Shown piece by piece: positions 1-5,802 of a stretch of DNA of 10,249 nucleotides. The notes below the pieces were generated by a model. It worked only from the letters and a program-made list of their open reading frames with translations. It was not told the origin of the DNA and did no database searches. Source of the stretch: JAHFKM01 sp035655455 (GTDB taxonomy: Archaea; Nanobdellota; Nanobdellia; SCGC-AAA011-G17; GW2011-AR18); contig DASRUL010000018.1 of the NCBI GenBank assembly GCA_035655455.1, positions 1 to 10,249 of the forward strand. Reading direction: 5' to 3'. The position numbers and the translations under genes were made by a program. The first letter of the stretch is position 1. Each line of letters starts with the position of its first letter.

Positions 1-1
1 T

Positions 2-913
2 GGCTTGGAGTTAGTGGGCAGAACGTTCGTGAATGGCTGGAATGGCGCTATATTAGGAATGTATAGCCTTGCAAGAGAGAAAGGAGAAAGGTTTGATATT
101 GGCGTATTAGGGAGATATAGCCGTGTCGCGCTTGCTCCAAAAGAGCAGCCTGCTGCTGAGGGCGCGATTACTTTGAGAGATATTGTAGGTACAGCCTACG
201 CTGTTGGGGTAAGAGCGAGGCTTATTATTGAAGATGAATACGGGAAGGAACTTGATGTTGACGCTGGGATTGCGTACGCGGGAGGAAGGCTTTCGCTCAC
301 TGAGGAGGGAACAAGCCCTGGAAAGATTGAGGCGAGTGTAAATGGATTTCAGCTGGACGTTTCAGGAGAGTTTCATGTTACAAGGAAATATATTGAAGAT
401 TTCTTGGGAATAAAAAATATCTTGGTAAGGCCTATTCTTGGGATAGCGTATCAGGCCTTGGACAGGGGAGAGGGTTTGGAAGGAAAGGCTGATGTTGAAT
501 TGAATGGTGGTGTCGCTTTTGAGAGTTTGAGTCCTGAGTTGAGGGTCGCTGCCCAGTATGCTTTTTTGAGAATAGGAAATCCGCTTCCTTATGGCGGTGA
601 GGCGACAATTGGTCATGCTGTTGGTGGAGAGGTAAGGTGGAGGGTAATAGAACCCGTTGTGATAAGAGCGGATGGTGAGAAAGGCGTTGGTGGCTTCATG
701 AGGGATAATCTTGCTTTAAGCGTGGAATACAGGCTTCCCTTGAAGCCCTTTGGCAATGAGCTAAGCGTCGGCGTTGAGGGTGGCTACAAGAGAAGGGTTG
801 AGGATGTTGATGATGGCGCGCTTCCTTTAAAGGCGTCATCTTTCCATGGCGGTCTCTTAGTGAGGCTTGGTGAAGATTTAGGACTTTCCAAAAAAGTGAA
901 GGAAAGGTTCTAA
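2..913 (+). CDS. Beta-strand-rich, barrel-like protein of unknown function (5'-truncated)
   Basis: The reading frame is open to the left edge, so the true start and any signal peptide lie outside the window; a TTG at 5 is only the first possible start codon seen. The visible ~302 residues lack hydrophobic helices and are made of repeated alternating polar/apolar stretches with turn residues (G, N, D) between them, for example DIGVLGRYSRVAL, VGVRARLIIED, ELDVDAGIAYAGGRL, ELRVAAQYAFLRIG, LALSVEYRLPL and LSVGVEGGYKRRV. I count roughly ten to twelve such strands. This is the pattern of outer-membrane-type beta barrels or of a large beta sandwich. The last residue is Phe, as in bacterial barrels, but it follows a basic, helix-like tail (LGLSKKVKERF), not a terminal strand. 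I do not recognise the family. A T-rich stretch follows the stop. The beta-rich nature is well supported; the barrel topology is inference. Confidence 0.6.
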   Translation, partial: GLELVGRTFVNGWNGAILGMYSLAREKGERFDIGVLGRYSRVALAPKEQPAAEGAITLRDIVGTAYAVGVRARLIIEDEYGKELDVDAGIAYAGGRLSLTEEGTSPGKIEASVNGFQLDVSGEFHVTRKYIEDFLGIKNILVRPILGIAYQALDRGEGLEGKADVELNGGVAFESLSPELRVAAQYAFLRIGNPLPYGGEATIGHAVGGEVRWRVIEPVVIRADGEKGVGGFMRDNLALSVEYRLPLKPFGNELSVGVEGGYKRRVEDVDDGALPLKASSFHGGLLVRLGEDLGLSKKVKERF

Positions 914-916
914 CCC

Positions 917-937
917 TTTTTATTTTGATTAATTTTT
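917..937 (+). terminator. T-rich transcription terminator after the beta-rich gene
   Basis: Directly after the TAA stop at 911-913 the + strand has three T-runs (TTTTT, TTTT, TTTTT) separated by a few bases and no obvious hairpin. Archaeal RNA polymerase terminates at such U-runs. A new gene begins 44 bases further on. Confidence 0.4.
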
Positions 938-980
938 GACCAAAAGCTTCTTTAAGGCGTTCTTTAAAAAAATGTAAGGA

Positions 981-1478
981 ATGATAGGAACAGCGCTTGC
1001 CGCATTGTCTGGTCAAATAGCTGGGGTGTGGTTGGGAAAGAATGCTGCTGAGGAAATTCCTGCTGGAAGGAAGTATTTTTTTTGGTTGAAGCAGCTGCTC
1101 TTATGTTCGTTAATTATTTTCTTGGTCTTGCGAGAATTCAATCTCTTCTTGTTCCTTGCGGGAATGATTGGAGGAATTTTTTTGAGAAGGGAGTACGCGT
1201 ATTTTGGAATGATCTTGGCTGGGAACATAACGCTGTTAAGCGCGGGCTTGATCTTCGTGTATGGTATTCCCCTTGGGACATTGGTGTTTGCTCAGAGGAA
1301 GTTTATAGACCTGGGAAAGAACGCCTTGGTGTTTTTCTTAGGCTTGTTGACTGTGAAGATTGCGATAGATTGGGTTACGTTTGCTGCTGGCGGCTTGCTA
1401 ACGTTCTTAGTGTTAGAGACGTTCATCGTTGTGTGGGGGGAGCATGCTCTACCTGGTTGGCTTAGGCCTCGCTGGTGA
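981..1478 (+). CDS. Small multi-pass membrane protein of unknown function, upstream of and overlapping dphB
   Basis: This 165-residue protein is strongly hydrophobic, with about five predicted membrane segments: roughly residues 36-50, 54-68, 72-98, 113-131 and 134-152. Short basic loops (RR at 69-70, QRK at 105-107) separate some of them. I see no catalytic motif and no family I can name. The ATG at 981 is the first start after an in-frame TAA at 975-977. AAGGA touches it directly, which is too close for a normal Shine-Dalgarno site, so initiation may be leaderless, with CTTTAAGG at 949-956 as a weak TATA candidate. The last 35 bases overlap the dphB start, so the two genes are almost certainly cotranscribed and probably translationally coupled. 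The frame is real: its hydrophobic periodicity is consistent and other frames here are poor. The function is unknown. Confidence 0.75.
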   Translation: MIGTALAALSGQIAGVWLGKNAAEEIPAGRKYFFWLKQLLLCSLIIFLVLREFNLFLFLAGMIGGIFLRREYAYFGMILAGNITLLSAGLIFVYGIPLGTLVFAQRKFIDLGKNALVFFLGLLTVKIAIDWVTFAAGGLLTFLVLETFIVVWGEHALPGWLRPRW

Positions 1479-2196
1479 AAGGGACCTTTCGTTGAGAGGC
1501 CTGGATGTTGCGAGAAAAGCAAAAAAGGTTTATCTTGAAAATTACACATCTCCGTTCTTGGGAAAGATGAGGAATCTGGAGAAGCTGACTGGAAAAAAGA
1601 TTGTTCTTGCTGATAGGAGGATGATGGAGGAGGATGTTGAGCTGCTTTTAAAAGAAGCTAAAAAAAAAGTTGTTGTTGTGTTTGTGGTCGGTGACGTGTT
1701 TTGCGCGACGACGCATGCTGATCTTGTGGTGACGGCGAGAAAGGTGAGGGTGAAAGTAAAAATAATTCATAACGCCTCTGTGTTAACGGCGGTCGGGGAT
1801 ACTGGCTTGAGTTTGTACAAGTTTGGAAAGGTAGCCTCTGTTCCTTTTCCTGAGAAGGATTGGAAGGTGGAAACTCCTTATGATATTATTAAGGAGAACA
1901 AGGATGCTCACACCTTGCTCTTGTTGGATTTGCGTCCTGAGGAAAAGCGTTTTATGGCGGCTGCTGAGGCCTTAAAATTGTTATTGGAGATCGAAAAGAA
2001 AAGGCGGGAAGGTGTCATAAAGGAAGGAAGAAAGGTGGTAGTGTGCTGTGCCTTGGGGACTGAAAGGCAGAGGATTGTGTACGGGCCGATAAAAGATGTG
2101 GTTAAAAAAGAAATAAGGATTTTTCCGCAAGTGCTCATCTTTCCAGGAGCGTTGCACTTTATGGAGGAAGAGATAATGAGAGTGTATGAAATTTGA
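1444..2196 (+). CDS. dphB: Diphthine synthase (SAM-dependent EF-2 diphthamide methyltransferase)
   Basis: DphB methylates the 3-amino-3-carboxypropyl-histidine of elongation factor 2, the second step of diphthamide synthesis, using SAM. It belongs to the tetrapyrrole-methylase-like fold. The 250-residue length is close to the family norm. Diagnostic stretches are the N-terminal MLYLVGLGLAGERDLSLRG, the SAM-site motif GDVFCATTHADL (83-94), IHNASVLTAVGDTGL (108-122) leading into YKFGK, LLLLDLR (158-164), and GTERQRIVYG (205-214). The usual GDPxxATTH motif has Val in place of Pro at residue 85. The frame extends upstream to TTG 1429, but ATG 1444 matches the family's MLYL start and follows a G-rich GGGGGGAG at 1434-1441. 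It overlaps the upstream membrane gene by 35 bases and ends one base before the stop of the convergent regulator-like gene. Confidence 0.96.
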   Translation: MLYLVGLGLAGERDLSLRGLDVARKAKKVYLENYTSPFLGKMRNLEKLTGKKIVLADRRMMEEDVELLLKEAKKKVVVVFVVGDVFCATTHADLVVTARKVRVKVKIIHNASVLTAVGDTGLSLYKFGKVASVPFPEKDWKVETPYDIIKENKDAHTLLLLDLRPEEKRFMAAAEALKLLLEIEKKRREGVIKEGRKVVVCCALGTERQRIVYGPIKDVVKKEIRIFPQVLIFPGALHFMEEEIMRVYEI

Positions 2197-2197
2197 A

Positions 2198-2428
2198 TTA
2201 TTCTTCGACGATTAAGAGTGTCGCCTTGCTCACGCCTTTCGTTGCTTCTATTCTTGGGCTTAAGTCTTCTTTGAGGCTGATGAGGTCTTGTGCGGTTACC
2301 CTAACGATAAGGTCGTAGTCTCCCGCTACTTGGTGGCAGTTTTCGACTTCTTCAAAGTGGAGGAGTGTTTGCGCGACGCGTACTGGATCGAGGACTGTTG
2401 TGGTGATGAGATAGTAGGCTGTGATCAT
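2198..2428 (-). CDS. Stand-alone Lrp/AsnC-type effector-binding (RAM) domain protein
   Basis: This 76-residue protein is a single alpha-beta Lrp/AsnC ligand-binding domain with no helix-turn-helix. It has the typical order: strand ITAYYLITTTV, a helix (PVRVAQTLLHF), strand VENCHQVAG, the conserved GDYDLIVRV (residues 36-44), a helix (SLKEDLSPRIEA) and a final strand GVSKATLLIVEE. Such domains form dimers and higher oligomers and bind amino acids or similar small ligands. Without a DNA-binding part it may modulate a partner or an enzyme, but no partner can be named from sequence. Its ATG overlaps the TGA of the upstream channel gene in an ATGA arrangement, implying translational coupling. Its stop lies one base from the convergent dphB stop, so the two transcripts must overlap in their 3' ends. 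Confidence 0.88.
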   Translation of the reverse strand: MITAYYLITTTVLDPVRVAQTLLHFEEVENCHQVAGDYDLIVRVTAQDLISLKEDLSPRIEATKGVSKATLLIVEE

Positions 2429-2934
2429 TGTTTGAGCGTCTTCTTGAGGAGGATATTTGGGACGAAGATGGTTTCGTTGTTGCTCGTTTGTATCTTCGTT
2501 TCGATGAGGCCAACCTCGACTACTCTTCCCTCCACTCCTTTAATGGTAATAGCGTCTCCGCTTTTTATGCGTTGTGTTCTCGACAGGTGTCTCCATGCGA
2601 GGAGGTTTGGAATCCAGTCTTTGAAGGAAAGAAGGATAAAAAGCAACGTGGCGATGATGACGAATGCCGCTGCCCAAGTGAGGTAGGTATAAGGAATTCC
2701 TATTCTCGTCAGTGCGAGAACAAGGATGAGGGTGAGGATGAGGTATTTGAGCGTGTTTGGAAGGGTGTGTTCGAGTTTGAGTTTGAGCTTTAAGTGCCGT
2801 TCGAGTGTTGTGCTTGCTTGGATACCTTTGAGGATTTTTCTGAGGATGTTTGCGAGGATGGTTCCTAATGCCCAGCCGAAGACGAGGATAAGGAAGGCTG
2901 AGGTGAGGTTGATGGTTGTTAATGAATAGGCCAT
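2425..2934 (-). CDS. Minimal MscS-family mechanosensitive channel protein
   Basis: This 169-residue membrane protein has three hydrophobic helices (about 9-30, 61-78 and 83-104). They are followed by the MscS pore-to-beta-domain signature: FKDWIPNLLAW (104-114), then RIKSGDAITIKGVEGRVVEVGL (122-143) and FVPNILL (157-163), matching the family pattern of vGD.i.i.g.eG.V.ei and v.iPN. MscS homologues open under membrane tension to release osmolytes. This one stops right after the PN motif, so the cytoplasmic alpha/beta cage domain of E. coli MscS is missing; short archaeal homologues of this kind are known. ATG 2934 has a TATA-like box at the right distance. It is the first gene of a two-gene unit with the Lrp-type domain protein, overlapping it by four bases. 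Confidence 0.88.
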   Translation of the reverse strand: MAYSLTTINLTSAFLILVFGWALGTILANILRKILKGIQASTTLERHLKLKLKLEHTLPNTLKYLILTLILVLALTRIGIPYTYLTWAAAFVIIATLLFILLSFKDWIPNLLAWRHLSRTQRIKSGDAITIKGVEGRVVEVGLIETKIQTSNNETIFVPNILLKKTLKQ

Positions 2935-2955
2935 AGTGTAGTAGGGGGGTGAATG

Positions 2956-2965
2956 TTTTTAAAGT
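2956..2965 (-). promoter_or_regulatory. TATA-like promoter of the MscS / Lrp-domain unit
   Basis: On the minus strand ACTTTAAAAA lies about 22-31 bases before the ATG at 2934. This is the archaeal TATA spacing for a leaderless transcript. It overlaps the last codons of the upstream methyltransferase gene. Confidence 0.55.
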
Positions 2966-3555
2966 CTTTTCTTGCTGAGGTAAACTCTGTACCCGGATTT
3001 TTTACATAGCTCTTTAACATTGTGATAAGTTTCGAGCATTTTTTCGCTAAGGTCCATTCCCCCTTTGTTGTGCCTTGCAACAAGTTGTAGTAAACCATTT
3101 TTTTTAAGATGCCTTATTGAGTCTTCGATGAGCCGATAGCAAATTTTTTTCCCTGCTGTTTGGGGCGGGTTAAGCAAAATGGTGTCAAAGACCCCTGTGA
3201 GGTGTTCAAAGCCGTTGCTGTGGAGGACGTCTGCGTGAAGATGATTATGCTCTAAGTTTTTTCTGGTGAGTTGAAGTGCTCTTTTGTTGATATCACTAAG
3301 GGTAAGAGTAATGGTGGGGTTGGAAAGTTTGATTGCAATGCCAACAACTCCATAACCGCATCCTAAGTCGAGGATGTTCCAGTCGTTTTTTATTATTGAT
3401 TTGGAAGCGAGGAGTGCCGTGCCTTTATCTATTCTTTTCTTGCTGAAAGTTCCTGTTGCTGTGGAAAGCTCAAGGTTTTGTCCTCTGAGTCTTGTCTTGA
3501 TGGTGAAAATTTTCAGTGGGGAGGTTGGCTCTTCCGTGAAATAGTGTTCATGCAT
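2959..3555 (-). CDS. RsmC-like class I SAM-dependent methyltransferase (probable rRNA guanine-N2 type)
   Basis: This 198-residue protein is a class I Rossmann methyltransferase. Motif I is DLGCGYG (residues 63-69), the acidic ribose-binding position is SDIN (87-90), and the catalytic motif IV is LLNPPQTAG (127-135). NPP is typical of enzymes that methylate exocyclic amino groups of bases. The end of the core reads LLQLVARHNKGG (155-166), characteristic of the archaeal RsmC-like group, whose bacterial relative methylates G1207 of 16S rRNA. Only the catalytic half is present, as usual in archaea; bacterial RsmC carries an extra N-terminal domain. The frame stays open far upstream inside ndk, but ATG 3555 gives the expected N-terminus (MHEHYFTEEPTSPLK). 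It has a TATA-like AATAAAAG on the + strand at 3577-3584, and AGGAAG lies just before the start. Target specificity is inferred from family only. Confidence 0.88.
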   Translation of the reverse strand: MHEHYFTEEPTSPLKIFTIKTRLRGQNLELSTATGTFSKKRIDKGTALLASKSIIKNDWNILDLGCGYGVVGIAIKLSNPTITLTLSDINKRALQLTRKNLEHNHLHADVLHSNGFEHLTGVFDTILLNPPQTAGKKICYRLIEDSIRHLKKNGLLQLVARHNKGGMDLSEKMLETYHNVKELCKKSGYRVYLSKKRL

Positions 3556-3576
3556 GGGCCTTCCTGGTTGTGAAAG

Positions 3577-3584
3577 AATAAAAG
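3577..3584 (-). promoter_or_regulatory. TATA-like box upstream of the methyltransferase gene
   Basis: The minus strand reads CTTTTATT about 22-29 bases before ATG 3555, in the short gap after the ndk stop. The methyltransferase may therefore have its own leaderless transcript in addition to readthrough from ndk. Confidence 0.4.
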
Positions 3585-3593
3585 CTTGTCTCT

Positions 3594-4160
3594 TCAGTCG
3601 TGGACGCTCTTGTAGATGTGCAATTCTTCCGGCTGGAACCAGAGCTTGATTTCCCGTTCTGCTTCTGGCCTGTCCCCTGAGGTGTGCACAAGGTTTGGGA
3701 TTGCCTTGTTGTGGATGTTTGCGGAGAGCGCTGAGTGTGTTGACAGGTCTCCTCTGATGGTGCCCGGCATTGCGAGGTTGGGAAGGGTTGCTCCTGCGAT
3801 TTTGCGTGCTGTTTCGATGGCGTGAAAGCCTTCTAAGACGAGCGCGGTGACTGGTCCGGAGGTTAAGAATTCCACGTTCCATGTGTGTACTTTTTTCCCT
3901 ATTTCTAAAGGATCTTCTGTGCCGATGGTCTCTTTGGCGCTGATGTTGTACTTTTTTGAGTCTTCAAGGGTGTTGGTTCCTACCTTTTTGTACCATACCT
4001 CTGTGACAGGATAGTGGTTGAGGGCGAATTCTTTTTTGACATACACCATCTTCATTGCGATAATTTTGAGTCCTGCGCGTTCGAAGCGGGAGAGGATTTC
4101 TCCTGTGAGGTGCCTCTTGACGCCGTCTGGTTTGATGAGAATAAGTGTTCGTTCGAGCAT
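3594..4160 (-). CDS. ndk: Nucleoside diphosphate kinase, long archaeal form
   Basis: NDK moves the gamma phosphate of ATP onto other NDPs through a phosphohistidine, keeping NTP pools balanced. Family landmarks are RTLILIKPDGV (residues 4-14), SGPVTALVLEG (101-111), PGTIRGDL (132-139), the catalytic NLVH with His159, and EIKLWF (170-175). At 188 residues it is longer than the common ~150. The main extra length is an insertion of roughly 30 residues (about 51-93) between the HY motif of the Kpn region and the EFL strand, with a smaller one before NLVH. The C-terminus HIYKSVHD resembles NDKs of DPANN archaea from memory. The start at ATG 4160 gives a standard N-terminus and has a TATA-like box. 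It is divergent from the four-cysteine protein gene and precedes the methyltransferase by 38 bases. Confidence 0.95.
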   Translation of the reverse strand: MLERTLILIKPDGVKRHLTGEILSRFERAGLKIIAMKMVYVKKEFALNHYPVTEVWYKKVGTNTLEDSKKYNISAKETIGTEDPLEIGKKVHTWNVEFLTSGPVTALVLEGFHAIETARKIAGATLPNLAMPGTIRGDLSTHSALSANIHNKAIPNLVHTSGDRPEAEREIKLWFQPEELHIYKSVHD

Positions 4161-4181
4161 ATGCTTGTGAAAAGTGGAAGC

Positions 4182-4189
4182 TTAATAAA
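4182..4189 (-). promoter_or_regulatory. TATA-like promoter of ndk
   Basis: The minus strand reads TTTATTAA 22-29 bases before the ndk ATG with no Shine-Dalgarno site between, consistent with a leaderless message. It forms the left half of a divergent promoter region (4161-4253). Confidence 0.55.
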
Positions 4190-4224
4190 AGTTGTTGTTT
4201 CGAAATTTTTTAAAAGCGAAACGA

Positions 4225-4232
4225 ATATATAG
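4225..4232 (+). promoter_or_regulatory. TATA box of the four-cysteine membrane protein gene
   Basis: ATATATAG is centred about 26 bases before the GTG start at 4254. It is preceded by a purine-rich GCGAAACGA at 4216-4224 that could act as a BRE. This is the clearest archaeal promoter in the window. Confidence 0.6.
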
Positions 4233-4253
4233 TACTTTTCTAAGAAGTAGTGT

Positions 4254-4640
4254 GTGGCAACAAAAAGGGTGATCGGTCAGCAGGTGGGGCTTGTGGTGAC
4301 GTTGGTTCTTCTTGGCGGGATTGCGGTGTATGGGTTGTATAACTTTGGTGGTGTTGAAAAGGAAAAAGGAGCTGAGACTGCGCTTGAGAGGACACTTGCT
4401 CTTCTTGGGAATTTCGAGAATATTCCAACTGGCTTCCAGGTTCGCAGTATCTTTAGGAGTCGAGAAGTGGAAAGTTTTGGATTGAGAAATTGTAATCCAA
4501 ATGAAATAAATTCCTGCAAAGGTAGTGAACAGTGTCTTGGTCCGATGGAAGTGGGGGCGGTGTTGAATATTGGTGGAAGAAGTGCGACTGTTCAGAACGC
4601 CCCTGAGAGCCAGAGGTATTATTGCTTGCCAAGTGCATGA
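4254..4640 (+). CDS. Small membrane-anchored extracytoplasmic four-cysteine protein, unknown function
   Basis: This 128-residue protein has a short basic N-terminus (MATKR), one strong membrane helix at about residues 10-29 (VGLVVTLVLLGGIAVYGLY), then a soluble region. By the positive-inside rule the soluble part should face outward. It contains a helical stretch (AETALERTLALLG) and four cysteines at 80, 88, 94 and 124, enough for two disulfides outside the cell; a Zn site is less likely if it is exported. There is no lipobox and no clear cleavage site, so it is probably a signal anchor. The GTG start is set by the TATA box 26 bases upstream and by the basic residues before the helix. It is monocistronic and divergent from ndk. 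I do not recognise the family. Confidence 0.72.
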   Translation: MATKRVIGQQVGLVVTLVLLGGIAVYGLYNFGGVEKEKGAETALERTLALLGNFENIPTGFQVRSIFRSREVESFGLRNCNPNEINSCKGSEQCLGPMEVGAVLNIGGRSATVQNAPESQRYYCLPSA

Positions 4641-4668
4641 GCTTTTAAAAGAATTTTTCTTTCAAGTA
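4641..4668 (+). terminator. Possible T-rich terminator after the four-cysteine protein gene
   Basis: Just after the TGA stop, CTTTTAAAAG (a short palindrome) is followed by a TTTTTCTTT run. It precedes an independent promoter for the next gene, so termination here is plausible. Confidence 0.3.
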
Positions 4669-4722
4669 TTATGTCCATTTATAAAAAGAGAGGGTAGTTA
4701 AAAAGGAAAGGCACGGAAAACG

Positions 4723-4730
4723 TTATATGT
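4723..4730 (+). promoter_or_regulatory. TATA-like promoter of the TGS GTPase gene
   Basis: TTATATGT lies about 22-29 bases before the ATG at 4752, with no Shine-Dalgarno site in between. A second AT-rich candidate, TTTATAAAAAG at 4678-4688, would leave a leader of about 40 bases. Confidence 0.5.
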
Positions 4731-4751
4731 GGAATCCTACTCTTCTGTAAA

Positions 4752-5678
4752 ATGCCAATTAATGCGAATTATGAGTATACTGAAGCTGAGAAGAAAGTTG
4801 CGGAGGCGAAAACGCCACAGGAAAAGATTAGGGCCTTAGAAAATTTGCTTTCAGCCTCCCCATCGCATAAAGGGGCTGAGAAGCTTCGTCAGGAGATAAA
4901 GCAGAAGATTTCTAAGTTAAGATTGAAGTTAGAAAAAGAGCAAGCCAAGAAAGGGGGTCGTTTTAGTGTTGCTATCAAGAAGGAAGGTGCTGCGCAGGTT
5001 GTGCTTGTGGGTTTGCCGAACGCGGGGAAGTCTTGGATATTAAGAAAATTCACGAATGCGAAAACAAAGGTTGCCGAGTATGAGTTTACAACGAAGATGC
5101 CTGAGCTTGGGGTGATGGATGTGGGGGGTGTGAAGATTCAAATGGTGGAGCTTCCTGCGATCTTCGAGGGGTTTGCCGATGCTGAGAAGGGTCCAAGTTT
5201 TTTTGGGATTGCGCGTGCTGCTGATCTTGTTGTCATCATCGTGGATGGGACGAGAGAGTGTGAGGCTGATGTGAGAATGATTGAGGCTGAATTTGAGAAA
5301 GCGCTGATTCCTCTGGAAAAGTTAAAGGAAAAACAGGGCAGTGGAAGGCCGTGTCTTGTGGTGGTGAACAAGGTGATGAAATCTTTTAAGTGTTCATATC
5401 CTGTGTGTGGGATTGATGAGTTAAAACATGCTGTCTGGTCAATGTTGGGGTTGATGTGGGTGAGAACGAAGATGCCTAGGAAGAAACCTGATTGGCCTCC
5501 AGTTGCGCTGAGGAAAGGTGATTCTGTGCGTGATCTTGCTGCCCATGTGCATAAGGATTTTGTGGAGAGGTTTAGGTTTGCGCGCATTTGGGGGAAGAGC
5601 GTGAGGCATGAGGGTGCGAATGTTGGTCTTGATCATGTGCTTGCTGAGGGTGACATTGTTGAGGTGCATGTGAAATGA
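4752..5678 (+). CDS. DRG/Obg-like TGS-domain GTPase homologue with degenerate G3 and G4 motifs
   Basis: The order is a charged helical N-terminus (residues 1-68), a G domain (about 80-235) and a C-terminal TGS domain (about 238-308; RKGDSVRDLAAHVHKDF and HVLAEGDIVEVHV). This is the layout of the archaeal/eukaryotic DRG group, which binds ribosomes. G1 is intact (GLPNAGKS, 87-94) and EFTTKMPELGVM (111-122) matches the family's switch I region. G3, normally DxPG, reads ELPA (133-136). G4, normally NKxD, reads NKVM (206-209), losing the Asp that selects guanine, and the G5 loop appears shortened (CSYPVCGIDELK). The P-loop may therefore bind nucleotide with altered specificity or poor hydrolysis. 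At 308 residues it is shorter than full DRGs (~365). It precedes the Era-like GTPase gene but has its own promoter and a T-run between them. Confidence 0.88.
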   Translation: MPINANYEYTEAEKKVAEAKTPQEKIRALENLLSASPSHKGAEKLRQEIKQKISKLRLKLEKEQAKKGGRFSVAIKKEGAAQVVLVGLPNAGKSWILRKFTNAKTKVAEYEFTTKMPELGVMDVGGVKIQMVELPAIFEGFADAEKGPSFFGIARAADLVVIIVDGTRECEADVRMIEAEFEKALIPLEKLKEKQGSGRPCLVVVNKVMKSFKCSYPVCGIDELKHAVWSMLGLMWVRTKMPRKKPDWPPVALRKGDSVRDLAAHVHKDFVERFRFARIWGKSVRHEGANVGLDHVLAEGDIVEVHVK

Positions 5679-5713
5679 AAGATGGTTGGGTTCAAGAAGA
5701 AAGTTTTAAGAAT

Positions 5714-5719
5714 TTTTTA
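5714..5719 (+). terminator. Possible oligo-T terminator after the TGS GTPase gene
   Basis: A run of six T lies 35 bases after the stop, within an AT-rich stretch. The next gene has its own TATA-like box downstream, so transcription may end here. I see no RNA gene in the rest of the 124-base gap. Confidence 0.3.
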
Positions 5720-5769
5720 ATTAAAAGGGGATCAGAGTTGTGGGCATATAGGTAGTTTATCACCAAAAA

Positions 5770-5778
5770 CCTTAAAAG
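5770..5778 (+). promoter_or_regulatory. TATA-like promoter of the GTPase / DUF2073 / Zn-ribbon cassette
   Basis: CCTTAAAAG lies 25-33 bases before ATG 5803 and no Shine-Dalgarno site is visible before the start, pointing to a leaderless operon message. A further AT element, CATATAGG, sits at 5744-5751. Confidence 0.45.
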
Positions 5779-5802
5779 ATGGAGGGTCGCTAGTTCACTT
5801 TG

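Noticed and set aside
1429..1443. TTG start five codons upstream for diphthine synthase
   Set aside because: The family begins MLYL, which is exactly ATG 1444, and the G-rich ribosome-binding stretch lies between the two candidate starts.
2288..2929. Plus-strand open frames opposite the channel and Lrp-domain genes
   Set aside because: They are rich in Cys, Phe and Ser or Glu/Phe repeats with no domain signal. The minus-strand frames give clear MscS and Lrp-type proteins.
3556..3882. In-frame upstream extension of the methyltransferase reading frame to 307 codons
   Set aside because: This part runs inside ndk in another frame, and its translation is basic, low-quality sequence with no domain. 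The methyltransferase family start matches ATG 3555.
5138..5669. Two minus-strand open frames across the TGS GTPase gene
   Set aside because: They are shadows of codon bias in a gene with a recognisable P-loop and TGS domain, and their products show no family features.
5679..5802. Possible small RNA, tRNA or origin element before the GTPase cassette
   Set aside because: I found no cloverleaf, no repeated ORB-like motif and no strong inverted repeat, only AT-rich promoter-like and oligo-T sequence.
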